Assembly (NCBI RefSeq): GCF_029893235.1
Contig: NZ_JARXWE010000005.1
Span: 1 to 64,000 of the forward strand
DNA: 64,000 nt
Direction of reading: 5' to 3'
Source of the DNA: Dysgonomonas sp. PH5-45
GTDB lineage: Bacteria > Bacteroidota > Bacteroidia > Bacteroidales > Dysgonomonadaceae
The notes under the pieces were generated by a model that saw nothing but the letters and a program-made list of their open reading frames with translations, was not told the DNA's origin and made no database searches. Every line of letters begins with the position of its first letter. Positions within the stretch are counted from its first letter, which is position 1. A program made the translations under genes and the position numbers. Positions 8,536-17,183 of the stretch are shown here, piece by piece.

Positions 8536-9384
8536 ATGCTTGCATCTATCACATGGGATGTTGATCCTGAAATTTTTAGTCTTTTCGGAAAACCAATAGT
8601 ATGGTATGGGCTTTTATGGGCTGTGGGGCTGATGTTTGCCATAGTAATTATCGGCAAAATATATAAGCACGAAGAACTGCCCGAAAAATGGTTCAACAAC
8701 CTTTTTTACTATGTTGTTATCAGTCTGATTATAGGAGCTCGCCTGGGGCATTGCCTGTTTTACAATCCCGAATATTATTTTACGCACCCTGCTAAATTCC
8801 TTGCCGTATGGGAAGGTGGACTGTCGAGCCACGGCGGAGCCATCGGTATTGTTATAGGCGTATGGCTCTATTCGAGAAAGATACACAAGAGCATGATTTG
8901 GACTCTGGACCGTGTTGTTGTTGCCGCCGGACTTACAGGAGCTTGCATACGCTTGGGAAACCTGCTGAACTCGGAAATATACGGAAAACCCACAACTTTG
9001 CCTTGGGGATTCAACTTTGTGAGAGACCCCCGATGGTCTGAACCACTGGGAGAACCATTTTTTGGTTCGGGAGGGTTGCCTTGCCACCCAACACAAATCT
9101 ACGAAGCGCTTATCTACTTGGCGGTATTCTGTTTGGCAATGTATATGTACTGGAAAACCGATGCCTCAAAAAAACAAGGGCTGATATTCGGCACTTGCAT
9201 ATCCTTGATTTTCGTTGCCCGTATATTGCTCGAATATCTGAAAAACGTTCAGGAACCGTTCGAAATCCAGATGCGTGCCAATTATGGGCTGGATATGGGG
9301 CAACTGCTTAGCATTCCGTTTGTCGTATGGGGTATCTGGCTTGTATGGAATGCACTCAAGAAAAAGCCCGCCACCGAAAAATAA
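8536..9384 (+). CDS. lgt: Prolipoprotein diacylglyceryl transferase
   Basis: A 282-residue polytopic inner-membrane enzyme that moves diacylglycerol from phosphatidylglycerol onto the lipobox cysteine of prolipoproteins, the first step of lipoprotein maturation. Family landmarks are visible in order: YGLLWAVGL in the first helices, GARLGHCLFYNPEYY near 72, GGLSSHGGAIG near 95, the signature RLGNLLNSEIYGKP near 137, and HPTQIYEAL near 180. Length is typical. A TATATTTG -7-like box lies at 8483-8490, though its upstream element is spaced loosely. The flavodiiron gene follows after 21 bases, so the two are probably co-transcribed. Confidence 0.96.
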   Translation: MLASITWDVDPEIFSLFGKPIVWYGLLWAVGLMFAIVIIGKIYKHEELPEKWFNNLFYYVVISLIIGARLGHCLFYNPEYYFTHPAKFLAVWEGGLSSHGGAIGIVIGVWLYSRKIHKSMIWTLDRVVVAAGLTGACIRLGNLLNSEIYGKPTTLPWGFNFVRDPRWSEPLGEPFFGSGGLPCHPTQIYEALIYLAVFCLAMYMYWKTDASKKQGLIFGTCISLIFVARILLEYLKNVQEPFEIQMRANYGLDMGQLLSIPFVVWGIWLVWNALKKKPATEK

Positions 9385-9405
9385 ACAACATCAGAAAAAA
9401 AAGCT

Positions 9406-10614
9406 ATGCTCAAGCCAATACAAATAAAAGAGAATTTATATTACGTAGGTGTTAACGACCGTTCAAAGGAATTGTTCGAAAACCTGTGGCCGTTGCCCAA
9501 AGGCGTGTCTTACAATTCTTATCTGATTGTTGACGAAAAAACAGCGCTCTTCGACACGGTCGATATCTGTTATTCCGACCGTTTCTTTCAAAAACTCGAA
9601 ACGGCTTTAGACGGACGTCAGTTAGACTACGTAGTTATCAATCATATGGAACCCGACCATTCGGGCTCGCTGGGCCTGCTGAAGGCCAAATATCCCAACG
9701 TGCAGGTTGTAGGGAATAAACGCACGGCCGATATGATACAAGGCTTTCACGGAATTACGGACAACGTGATGCTTGTTTCGGACGGCGACCAACTTCCGTT
9801 GGGCAAACACAATCTGGTGTTTTACCTGACACCGATGGTACATTGGCCCGAAACGATGATGACCTACGAAACTACGGATAAGATTATATTCTCGGGCGAT
9901 GCCTTTGGTACTTTCGGCACGCTGGACGGTGGTATTACCGACGCACAATTGCACCCCGAACGATATTACGACGAAATGATTCGTTATTATTCCAACATAG
10001 TCGGTAAATTCGGGTCGCCGGTACAAAAGGCTTTAGAGAAACTTAACAACCTGGACATAAACTATATATGCTCAACACATGGCCCTGTATGGACCTTGCC
10101 TCAACAGATTGAAAAAGTAGTAAACATTTACGACAAGCTAAGCCGCTACGAAGGCAACGAAGGCGTTGTTATAGCCTACGGAACAATGTATGGCAATACC
10201 GAACAGATGGCCGAAACCATTGCGCACGAATTAGCCGTACAGGGAATAAAAGAAGTTATTGTACATAACGTATCCAAGCGTTCAGACTCTTATATTCTCC
10301 GCGATATATTCAAATACCGGGGGCTGATTGTAGGCTCGCCAACATACAACAACAAACTGTATCCCAACATAGAATATCTGCTTTCTAAAATAGAGAGTCG
10401 CGAAATGAAAAACCGCTATTTCGGTTATTTTGGCTCATTCACATGGGCAGGGGCAGCAGTTAAGCGGTTGGCGCAATTTGCCGAAGACACCAAGTTTGAA
10501 GTAGTTGGCACTCCCGTCGAAATGAAACAGTCTATGCAACTTGACAATTACACAGCCTGTGTAGAATTAGGCAAAGCAATGGCTGCCAGATTGATACTCG
10601 ACAGAAAACAATAA
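9406..10614 (+). CDS. Flavodiiron protein (O2/NO reductase)
   Basis: A 402-residue A-type flavodiiron protein that reduces O2 to water or NO to N2O in the cytoplasm of anaerobes. The metallo-beta-lactamase-like domain carries the diiron ligands in the expected order: His80, Glu82, Asp84 and His85 in HMEPDHSGS, His146 (VHWPETM), Asp165 (FSGDAFG) and His225 (STHGPVW). The C-terminal flavodoxin domain starts near 255 with the FMN loop YGTMYGNTEQMAE. No rubredoxin domain is fused, so an external donor is needed. It sits between lgt and an M3 peptidase in one direction with short gaps and serves as an oxygen defence in an anaerobe. Confidence 0.95.
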   Translation: MLKPIQIKENLYYVGVNDRSKELFENLWPLPKGVSYNSYLIVDEKTALFDTVDICYSDRFFQKLETALDGRQLDYVVINHMEPDHSGSLGLLKAKYPNVQVVGNKRTADMIQGFHGITDNVMLVSDGDQLPLGKHNLVFYLTPMVHWPETMMTYETTDKIIFSGDAFGTFGTLDGGITDAQLHPERYYDEMIRYYSNIVGKFGSPVQKALEKLNNLDINYICSTHGPVWTLPQQIEKVVNIYDKLSRYEGNEGVVIAYGTMYGNTEQMAETIAHELAVQGIKEVIVHNVSKRSDSYILRDIFKYRGLIVGSPTYNNKLYPNIEYLLSKIESREMKNRYFGYFGSFTWAGAAVKRLAQFAEDTKFEVVGTPVEMKQSMQLDNYTACVELGKAMAARLILDRKQ

Positions 10615-10667
10615 ATTAAATATATAACAACAAAAAAAATCAAGACAAAAATTAAGTAAATTAAACC

Positions 10668-12767
10668 ATGAAGAAATTATTAATTGTTCTTAGCCTGCTT
10701 ATTATGATGTATTCGTGCGACAGTAAGAAGAAGGATAATCCTTTCTTTGCTGAATATGAAACACCGAACCAACTTCCACCCTTCGACCTTATCGAAATAG
10801 AGCACTACAAACCTGCTTTCGAAGAGGGTATGAAACAACAATTAGCCGAAATAGACTCTATCGTAAACAATACCGAAGCTCCTACTTTCGAGAACACGGT
10901 TCTTGCCTTAGACGAAACAGGCCGTTTGCTCGATAAAGTATCGTCTGTTTTTTATTCTGTTCTCGAAGCCGACTCCGACTCTACAATGCAAAGTTTGGCC
11001 GAAGAACTTTCGCCCATATTATCGACTCACGCCGATAACATAAATCTGAACGAAAAACTCTTTGCTCGCATAAAAACTGTTTATGACGACACCACACGGA
11101 AAGATTTAACAACAGAGCAAAAACGCCTGACTGAGAAATTTTATAAATCTTTTGTACGTTCCGGAATCATGCTCGATGCAGCCCAAAAAGACCGCATGAG
11201 AGAGATTAATAAAGAACTCGATTTGCTGAGCTTGAATTTCGGGAACAACCTTCTTGCCGAAAACAACAACTTCATCCTAATCGTTGACAAAAAGGACGAT
11301 TTGGCGGGTCTGCCCGAAGATGTTGTTGCCGCTGCTGCCGAAGCTGCAAAAGCAAAAGGACATGAAGGCAAATGGGTGTTCACGTTGAGTAAAACAAGCT
11401 GGATTCCTTTCTTGCAATATGCCGATAACCGTGATTTAAGAGAAAAACTTTATAAAGCAATGTACAATCGTGGCGATAACGACAATGAGTTCGACAATAA
11501 AGCTATCATCAGCAAAATTGTAAACCTTCGCCTCGAAAAAGCTAACCTTTTAGGTTACAAAACTTATGCTGACTTTGCTCTTGAAGAAACAATGGCAAAA
11601 ACTCCGGAAAATGCAATGAATCTATTGAACAGTATCTGGAAATATGCCTTACCACAAGCTAAAAAAGAAGCTGCCGAACTACAAAGCATCATAGACCGCG
11701 AAGGCGGAAACTTTAAATTAGAGTCGTGGGACTGGTGGTATTATACCGAAAAACTGCGTAAAGAAAAATATGACTTGAACGAACAAGCCCTTAAACCTTA
11801 CTTTGCAGTAGATAACGTACGCGAAGGCGTGTTCATGGTAGCCAACAAACTATATGGTTTGAACTTCAAAGAAATAACCAAAGATGTACCTGTATATCAC
11901 AAAGACGTTAAGGCCTTTGAAGTATCGGATGCCAACGGATACATCGGTACTATCTATATCGACAACTTTGCCCGTCCTTCTAAAAGAGGTGGTGCATGGA
12001 TGGGTGTCTTCCGCGAACAAGAAGTTTATAAAGGACAGTTTATTACTCCTATCGTTTACAACGTGGGTAACTACCCTGCACCGGTAGGCGATGAACCATC
12101 GTTGCTTTCGCTTGATGAGGTTACAACAATTTTCCACGAATTCGGACACGGATTGCACGGATTGCTGTCTAAATGTACTTACAAAACTTTAGCCGGAACA
12201 AACGTCTCGCGCGACTTTGTGGAGCTTCCATCGCAAGTACTTGAACACTGGGCTTTGCATCCTGAAGTATTGAAAATGTATGCCAAACATTATAAAACAG
12301 GCGAAGTTATCCCTGAGGAGTTAATCAACAAGATACAGGAAACAGCAACCTTCAACCAAGGGTTCATTACAACCGAAATTGTTGCAGCCGCTATCTTGGA
12401 TATGAAATGGTACACCATAACACAAAAAGGCGATATTGATGTCAGAGCATTCGAGAAAAATGCTTTAGAAGGAATAGGCCTTATCCCTGAAATCATTGTT
12501 CGTTACCGCAGCACCTACTTCAACCATATATTTGCAGGTGGCTACTCGGCCGGATATTACAGCTACTTGTGGTCTGAAGTATTGGATTCGGATGCTTTCC
12601 AAGCTTTCGAAGAGAAAGGTATCTTTGACCAAGCAACAGCCAAATCTTTCAGAGAAAATGTTCTGTCGAAAGGTAATACTGACGATCCTGTGAACCTTTA
12701 CAGAAAATTCAGAGGAGCTGATCCTAACCCAATCTATATGCTAAAAAGCAGAGGATTTGTGAAATAA
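10668..12767 (+). CDS. dcp: M3 family peptidyl-dipeptidase (Dcp-like) lipoprotein
   Basis: A 699-residue zinc metallopeptidase of the thimet oligopeptidase family that trims dipeptides from the C-terminus of peptides. The zinc motif HEFGH is at 490-494. The N-terminus is a lipoprotein signal (LLIMMYSC, Cys17), so the enzyme works outside the cytoplasm, unlike E. coli Dcp. The long helical N-terminal half (30-270) and the GNYPAP and SGYYSYLWSEVLDSD blocks fit the family. It follows the flavodiiron gene by 53 bases with no terminator between, and ends at a hairpin shared with the converging gene. Confidence 0.92.
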   Translation: MKKLLIVLSLLIMMYSCDSKKKDNPFFAEYETPNQLPPFDLIEIEHYKPAFEEGMKQQLAEIDSIVNNTEAPTFENTVLALDETGRLLDKVSSVFYSVLEADSDSTMQSLAEELSPILSTHADNINLNEKLFARIKTVYDDTTRKDLTTEQKRLTEKFYKSFVRSGIMLDAAQKDRMREINKELDLLSLNFGNNLLAENNNFILIVDKKDDLAGLPEDVVAAAAEAAKAKGHEGKWVFTLSKTSWIPFLQYADNRDLREKLYKAMYNRGDNDNEFDNKAIISKIVNLRLEKANLLGYKTYADFALEETMAKTPENAMNLLNSIWKYALPQAKKEAAELQSIIDREGGNFKLESWDWWYYTEKLRKEKYDLNEQALKPYFAVDNVREGVFMVANKLYGLNFKEITKDVPVYHKDVKAFEVSDANGYIGTIYIDNFARPSKRGGAWMGVFREQEVYKGQFITPIVYNVGNYPAPVGDEPSLLSLDEVTTIFHEFGHGLHGLLSKCTYKTLAGTNVSRDFVELPSQVLEHWALHPEVLKMYAKHYKTGEVIPEELINKIQETATFNQGFITTEIVAAAILDMKWYTITQKGDIDVRAFEKNALEGIGLIPEIIVRYRSTYFNHIFAGGYSAGYYSYLWSEVLDSDAFQAFEEKGIFDQATAKSFRENVLSKGNTDDPVNLYRKFRGADPNPIYMLKSRGFVK

Positions 12768-12795
12768 GAACAAATAAAACACATTCATAAACAAG

Positions 12796-12829
12796 AAAGA
12801 GGCATTTCAAAGTTTTGAAGTGCCTCTTT
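12796..12829. terminator. Bidirectional terminator
   Basis: AAAGAGGCATTTCAAA (12796-12811) pairs with TTTGAAGTGCCTCTTT (12814-12829) with one mismatch; the innermost bases form the loop. It sits between the converging M3 peptidase and cytochrome genes. Confidence 0.8.
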
Positions 12830-12856
12830 TGTATTCTAAAACTACGTTGTCACAGC

Positions 12857-13204
12857 CTAAAAATGACGATGTGCAAAAAGAAATCCTATAAGGATAATAA
12901 TGGCTACCAGAAGAACACCCCAAACAGCTTCCCGGCTTACAGTCACTCCCTTGTTTTTTATATAAGCCTTCAATGACCGCCAGTTTGTTACAGTATGCAG
13001 AACAGCCAACACAGCAAAAACAAGCCCTGCCAGAACATGAACAGCCGTGAAAAAGTGTATCGAAACACCTTCTTCAAACCTTTCAAATACCTGAATCAAT
13101 ATTCCTGTAATAATCAGAATTAACAATGTAAGAAACAATCCTATTGACACGAACTTACGTCTGCTAAACGATTTTTTTTGCAATACTTCCATATTTTTTT
13201 TCAT
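12857..13204 (-). CDS. DUF4405-like membrane cytochrome
   Basis: A 115-residue integral membrane protein with three hydrophobic helices (about 18-40, 50-72 and 92-112). Histidines within or near helix 2 (HFFTAVHVLAG, AVLHTVTNW) are suited to bind b-type heme. The pattern resembles DUF4405, the flavinylation-associated cytochrome family, related to cytochrome b561 and formate dehydrogenase gamma subunits. The start codon overlaps the stop of the ferredoxin gene by one base (TAATG), which indicates translational coupling and a joint complex. I infer that it passes electrons between the ferredoxin and the quinone pool or an external acceptor; the partner is not visible. Confidence 0.75.
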   Translation of the reverse strand: MKKNMEVLQKKSFSRRKFVSIGLFLTLLILIITGILIQVFERFEEGVSIHFFTAVHVLAGLVFAVLAVLHTVTNWRSLKAYIKNKGVTVSREAVWGVLLVAIIILIGFLFAHRHF

Positions 13205-13431
13205 TATTGGTGATTAAATACCCCGTAAGGACAAACTTTAATACATTTCTTACAGCCTGTACAATTATCCGAATTTTTGAAAACGACATGTTTATGCCAA
13301 AGAAAACTAACTTTACCGATTACCTGTTTCGGACAGGTTTCCACACACATCCAACATGCTTTGCATTTACGCGGATTCATCCAGATATAAGGGGTTCGTA
13401 TTTTTTTCAATTTATCTGCTCCTTTCACCAT
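13204..13431 (-). CDS. Two-cluster [4Fe-4S] ferredoxin
   Basis: A 75-residue iron-sulfur protein with two complete four-cysteine motifs, CKACWMCVETCPKQ and CTGCKKCIKVCPYG. The start at 13431 (MVKGADKLKK) gives a typical small ferredoxin. An alternative start at 13479 would add a short hydrophobic leader (LLLYFVFNLIQIG) that could anchor it to the membrane; the bases do not decide this. It is the middle gene of a three-gene set: AraC regulator, ferredoxin, DUF4405-like cytochrome. It probably transfers electrons to or from the cytochrome. Confidence 0.85.
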   Translation of the reverse strand: MVKGADKLKKIRTPYIWMNPRKCKACWMCVETCPKQVIGKVSFLWHKHVVFKNSDNCTGCKKCIKVCPYGVFNHQ

Positions 13432-13510
13432 CCCAATTTGTATTAAGTTAAACACAAAGTAAAGTAAAAGAACAGGCATACGAAATGGATAAAAAGAGGC
13501 AAGAATTGGA

Positions 13511-14362
13511 TTATTCGAGGTATTTCTTTTTGAATTGTGTAGGTGATAGTTTGGCTGTTTTAGTAAACAGGCGTGTAAAGTAAGCCCAATCTTCGTATCC
13601 CAACTCCAAAGCAATTTCTTTCACGCTCATGTTTGTGTAGAACAACAAGCGTTTAGCCTGAATCACAATTTCGTTGCGGATATAATTGCTCGCGCTCTGT
13701 TCGGTAGTTTCTTTTACGGCTTCATATAAATACACAGCCGAAATATTCAACTTGGCCGCATACTGCGAAGGGCGCTTCATTGAGCGATAATGAGTTGATA
13801 ATAAATTCTTAAATTTGTATGTGATAACAGCAGAACGTTTGTTTATCGTAGCAGGCAATTCATTTTGATAAACCTCCGCAATCATCCCGATATAAGACGA
13901 AAGCAAATCCCGTAGAATATGTTGCCCTGTGTTTTCACTGCCGGCTTTAAGCCGCTTATAAATAATGGAAGCGCAATTCTTTAAATTGTTAATTGTTTCT
14001 TCATCCGTCTTTACACTGTTTCCTGCCATAACAGACTTTTCAAACACTCCTTTATATTCGTCTCTCACCACCATACTATCAACAGCAAGAAACCAGCCGC
14101 AACCGCTGACACCGGTTCCCGGAAGATGCACTTGTCCCGGCAAAATACAGAAAATGCTTTTCCCGGTTAACTCTTGTTCTTCAAAATCTATCAATACCTT
14201 TCCTTTACCTTCTTCTATCAGCAGAAAAATATAATAATCGTCTCTGTGTGCATAAGTTTTGGAAGGAAGTGTTTGTTCCTTAACCTCCTCCGAGAAATAG
14301 CGCATTTGGGCAATTTCCCCCTGAAAGTGTTCCGATGTTTTACGTGTAGGAATATTGTCCAT
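13511..14362 (-). CDS. AraC-family transcriptional regulator
   Basis: A 283-residue regulator. The N-terminal half (about 1-160) looks like a cupin-type sensing arm, with GKVLIDFEEQELTGKSIFCILPG typical of AraC arm domains. The C-terminal 100 residues hold two helix-turn-helix motifs, the second being MSVKEIALELGYEDWAYFTR followed by FTKTAKLSPTQFKKKY. The start at 14362 is preferred to 14389 because a well-spaced promoter at 14387-14418 overlaps the longer start. It lies upstream of the ferredoxin and cytochrome genes on the same strand, so it probably regulates its own operon. The ligand is unknown. Confidence 0.88.
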   Translation of the reverse strand: MDNIPTRKTSEHFQGEIAQMRYFSEEVKEQTLPSKTYAHRDDYYIFLLIEEGKGKVLIDFEEQELTGKSIFCILPGQVHLPGTGVSGCGWFLAVDSMVVRDEYKGVFEKSVMAGNSVKTDEETINNLKNCASIIYKRLKAGSENTGQHILRDLLSSYIGMIAEVYQNELPATINKRSAVITYKFKNLLSTHYRSMKRPSQYAAKLNISAVYLYEAVKETTEQSASNYIRNEIVIQAKRLLFYTNMSVKEIALELGYEDWAYFTRLFTKTAKLSPTQFKKKYLE

Positions 14363-14386
14363 CAATATATAAAAAAAGATATATTG

Positions 14387-14418
14387 CAAAAATAGGATTT
14401 TTCGATGTATTCCCCAAA
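14387..14418 (-). promoter_or_regulatory. Bacteroidota-type promoter of the AraC-ferredoxin-cytochrome operon
   Basis: On the reverse strand: TTTG (14418-14415), 20 bases, TATTTTTG (14394-14387). The -7 element matches TAnnTTTG exactly. Confidence 0.65.
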
Positions 14419-14459
14419 GTATCGTTTAAAGGCTGAATTGTATAATCAAGATTGAGGAG

Positions 14460-14930
14460 TTAATCTACCTTTTCTTGTTTTTTCTTGAAGATAACGAGCT
14501 TGCTAAGCACAAACTGAATCATTGCCACTATCACAATAGCTATAATCTTAGCCAACATGGCGTTGAGCATAAGATAGTCGAGCATAAAGGTGAGCAACAA
14601 GGTACTGATACACATACCCATAAGCACCATCAAGGCATAAGGCACAAAACGTTTCAGAATCTTGTCATGAACCTTAAATGTAAAAAAGCTATTCCAGATA
14701 AAGTTATTTATTGCCCCAAGAGACGAACTTACAATACTGGAAACAAGTGCATCGGCAGTATCTACATTAGCCCGTCCGCCCAATGATTCGAAAAATGATG
14801 AAATGGCTCCCGAAAAAGAATAATGAACAGCAAACATATCTACAAGCAAATAATACACGCCTGCGTCTATCACAACGCCTATAACGCCTACTATCCCGTA
14901 TTTTATCAGTTCCTTAAAAGTTTGTCCCAT
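14460..14930 (-). CDS. GtrA-like membrane protein
   Basis: A 156-residue GtrA-family protein with four hydrophobic helices. It shows the family pattern FKELIKYGIVGVIGVVIDAGVYYLL at the start and NFIWNSFFTFK in the middle. Members take part in lipid-linked sugar transfer, often flipping undecaprenyl- or polyprenyl-linked sugars. The start at 14930 (MGQTFKEL) is the family-like one. A CAAAGATA box (reverse TATCTTTG) at 14952-14959 could be its -7 element, but no good -33 is seen. It is not in an evident operon, so its sugar substrate is open. Confidence 0.85.
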   Translation of the reverse strand: MGQTFKELIKYGIVGVIGVVIDAGVYYLLVDMFAVHYSFSGAISSFFESLGGRANVDTADALVSSIVSSSLGAINNFIWNSFFTFKVHDKILKRFVPYALMVLMGMCISTLLLTFMLDYLMLNAMLAKIIAIVIVAMIQFVLSKLVIFKKKQEKVD

Positions 14931-15063
14931 TCCAAATAAAATTTCAGAGTGCAAAGATAATCTTTATTCCTCTTTTTTGATGGAAATTCAATATAATCGT
15001 TCAAAAATGGATAAAATAAAATAAAAACGCTATTTTTGTAGTAATCAGGTAAAAAAGGTTCTG

Positions 15064-15681
15064 GTGGAAGCAAAAGTTAAATTATCGGTATTAGGGTTTT
15101 CTTTCAATCAAAGTAAATCGGGCACATATGGGCTTGTTCTTTCGGAAGAAGATGGATTACGGAGGCTTATGATTGTTGTAGGTACTCCTGAGGCTCAATC
15201 TATTGCCTTTAAGCTTCATAATACAAACCCACCCAGACCCCTGTCGCACGATTTGGTTCAGTCTATCCTAAAAAGATTTGCCATTACACTCAAGGAAATA
15301 TTTATTTATAAATACGACGATGGTATATTTTTCTCTCACTTGGTGTTTAACCAAAACGGACAGGTTATAGAAATAGAATCGCGAACGTCTGATGCCATAG
15401 CCATAGCTTTGCGTACAGATTCGCCCATTTATACAACAGAAGATATTATGCGCAGACTTGCCGTTGTGGTGCAGGACGCTGACGAAGAAAGTAAAGACAC
15501 GCACAATGTTGCCCCGACAGCCGAAGAAATACAAGAAAACGAGATAAACTATTACTCTGTAATGTCGGACGAAGAACTGAACAGTTTGCTGAATGATGCT
15601 CTTGCCATAGAAGATTACGAATTAGCTTCGATAATCAGAGACGAAATACGAAAAAAGAAAACAAAAAGAAAAAAAGCCTGA
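15064..15681 (+). CDS. Bifunctional nuclease domain protein with UvrB/C motif
   Basis: A 205-residue protein. Residues 1-140 form a BFN/DUF151 domain (KLSVLGFSFNQSKSGTYGLVL, GTPEAQSIAF, PPRPLSHDL, IEIESRTSDAIAIALR). This family was described with RNase and DNase activity in plants and occurs widely in bacteria. Residues about 165-200 form a UvrB/UvrC-type helical hairpin (LNSLLNDALAIEDYELASIIRDEI). The start is GTG at 15064; no in-frame ATG gives the full domain. A TATTTTTG box lies at 15031-15038. rsmE follows 41 bases downstream. The physiological role in Bacteroidota is not established. Confidence 0.85.
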   Translation: MEAKVKLSVLGFSFNQSKSGTYGLVLSEEDGLRRLMIVVGTPEAQSIAFKLHNTNPPRPLSHDLVQSILKRFAITLKEIFIYKYDDGIFFSHLVFNQNGQVIEIESRTSDAIAIALRTDSPIYTTEDIMRRLAVVVQDADEESKDTHNVAPTAEEIQENEINYYSVMSDEELNSLLNDALAIEDYELASIIRDEIRKKKTKRKKA

Positions 15682-15722
15682 TATTTCAGCCCATTAAAAT
15701 TCTGTCAGGGTAAATTAAAACA

Positions 15723-16427
15723 ATGGAAAAAAATATTTTTTTTGCTCCCGATATTCTTGCAAACCTTGAACTTCCCGAAGAAGAAGCAAAGCACTGTACA
15801 AGAGTTTTAAGGAAAACCGAAGGCGATATGATTCTCATAACCGACGGGAAAGGTCATTTCTTTGCCGCAGAAATTATCTCTGCAAATGTGAAACACTGCT
15901 TAGTACAGATCATCGAAACAATACCTCAAAGCACAGGTAGGGATTTCCGTCTGCAAATTGCTTTCGCTCCCACTAAAAATATGGATCGTGTAGAATGGTT
16001 TGCCGAAAAAGCTACCGAGATAGGCATAGACAGCTTTACACCCCTATTGTGCCAACACTCCGAAAGAAAAGAGATAAAGCATCACCGGTTAGAGAAGATT
16101 CTTGTTTCGGCTATGAAACAATCGCAAAAAGCCACCTTGCCTTTGTTAGATAAGATGACAAGTTTTTCTTCTTTCATTAAAAAAGATTTCCATGGCCGTA
16201 AATTTATAGCTCACTGTCACCCTTCCGGCAAAGAACTGATAAAGAAAATATATAACCAAGGCGAAGATGCTTTGATACTGATTGGTCCTGAGGGCGATTT
16301 CAGCGAAGAGGAAGTAAACCAAGCCATAACCTACGGTTTTGAACCCATCAGCCTTGGCCAAAGCCGCCTACGGACGGAAACAGCAGCCCTTGTAGCATGC
16401 CATACAATTCATGTGCTGAATCAATAA
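15723..16427 (+). CDS. rsmE: 16S rRNA m3U1498 methyltransferase
   Basis: A 234-residue SPOUT-family methyltransferase that methylates N3 of uridine 1498 in 16S rRNA using SAM. Visible landmarks are an N-terminal PUA-like domain (HCTRVLRKTEGD), KNMDRVEWFAEKATEIGI near 80, QSQKA near 130, and the SAM-binding knot LIGPEGDFSEEEV near 180 with LGQSRLRTETAAL near 212. Length is typical. It ends before a bidirectional terminator. Confidence 0.95.
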   Translation: MEKNIFFAPDILANLELPEEEAKHCTRVLRKTEGDMILITDGKGHFFAAEIISANVKHCLVQIIETIPQSTGRDFRLQIAFAPTKNMDRVEWFAEKATEIGIDSFTPLLCQHSERKEIKHHRLEKILVSAMKQSQKATLPLLDKMTSFSSFIKKDFHGRKFIAHCHPSGKELIKKIYNQGEDALILIGPEGDFSEEEVNQAITYGFEPISLGQSRLRTETAALVACHTIHVLNQ

Positions 16428-16502
16428 ATGTCACTAACCGTTGAGCCTTGAAATCTGCTTAACGCCTTTTACGATAATATACTGAAAAAAGGTAACGATA
16501 CC

Positions 16503-16542
16503 AAAAAATAAAGGCTGCTAAAAAAAGCAGCCTTTATTTTTT
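16503..16542. terminator. Bidirectional intrinsic terminator
   Basis: Perfect 17-bp inverted repeat (16503-16519 with 16526-16542) with core AGGCTGCT, a six-base loop and A/T runs on the outer sides. It lies between rsmE and the reverse RRM gene. Confidence 0.92.
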
Positions 16543-16565
16543 AAGTCTCGATAATATATTTTTGG

Positions 16566-16877
16566 TTATCTGTTATATCTATCGTTGTTCCTGTTGCGGT
16601 TGAATCCGCCACCGTTGTTTTGTCTTGGACCTTCGGCGCGAGGGCGAGCCACAGATACAAAGATTTGTTTTCCATCATATTCAGCACCGTTCAATTCGTC
16701 AATAGCTTTTTGTCCAGAAGCGTCATCATTCATTTCTACAAAGCCGTATCCTTTAGAACGTCTTGTATCTCTGTCCATAATAACTTTAGCCGAATTGATT
16801 TCACCATATTCGCCAAACAAATCCAATAGGTCAGCATCTGTAATACTATTGCTTAACCCTGCAATAAAAATGTTCAT
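16566..16877 (-). CDS. RRM-domain RNA-binding protein
   Basis: A 103-residue protein that is one RNA recognition motif plus a short tail. RNP2 is IFIAGL at residues 3-8 and RNP1 is KGYGFVEM near 43-50, with the aromatic residues needed for RNA stacking. The tail (about 80-103) is rich in Gly, Arg and Asn, as in cold-inducible RNA-binding proteins. Such proteins are abundant global RNA binders in Bacteroidota. A promoter at 17006-17035 implies a 5' leader of about 120 bases, a possible site for self-regulation. Confidence 0.92.
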   Translation of the reverse strand: MNIFIAGLSNSITDADLLDLFGEYGEINSAKVIMDRDTRRSKGYGFVEMNDDASGQKAIDELNGAEYDGKQIFVSVARPRAEGPRQNNGGGFNRNRNNDRYNR

Positions 16878-17005
16878 GTAAAATAAAAATTAAAAAAAAT
16901 AATAAATAATCTCTGCAAAAGAAAGTCTATAAAAGGCAGAAATAAAACACTTACACATCAAAGAGAAGTAAATTTAGTAATGCTGTATAAAAATCTAGTG
17001 CAATG

Positions 17006-17035
17006 CAAATATAACATTATATTAATTAAGACAAA
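17006..17035 (-). promoter_or_regulatory. Bacteroidota-type promoter of the RRM gene
   Basis: On the reverse strand: TTTG (17035-17032), 18 bases, TATATTTG (17013-17006), an exact -7 match. It lies about 130 bases before the start codon, giving a long leader. Confidence 0.65.
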
Positions 17036-17128
17036 GGTTTTTACCAATTTATTTTATCAAATTATTCTCCATAACACCTAATCTCCCCTATCCTTTCATA
17101 CTAATAGCTCTGTGGAGAAGCAAAAAAA

Positions 17129-17161
17129 AGAGACTATCTCCATTCTCGGAAATAGTCTCTT
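17129..17161 (-). terminator. Intrinsic terminator of serC-serA
   Basis: AAGAGACTAT...ATAGTCTCTT hairpin with a partly paired inner part. On the reverse strand a run of T follows (the A run at 17122-17129). Confidence 0.85.
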
Positions 17162-17183
17162 TAATATTATAAAAGAGGATTTC

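Larger units (their letters stand above)
16878..17183. other. Intergenic stretch between the RRM gene and serA
   Basis: Contains the RRM leader (16878 to about 17000), its promoter (17006-17035) and the terminator of the serC-serA operon (17129-17161). No other gene seen. Confidence 0.7.

Noticed and set aside
15268-15534. Reverse frame in the bifunctional nuclease gene
   Set aside because: Shadow of a gene with clear BFN and UvrB/C motifs.
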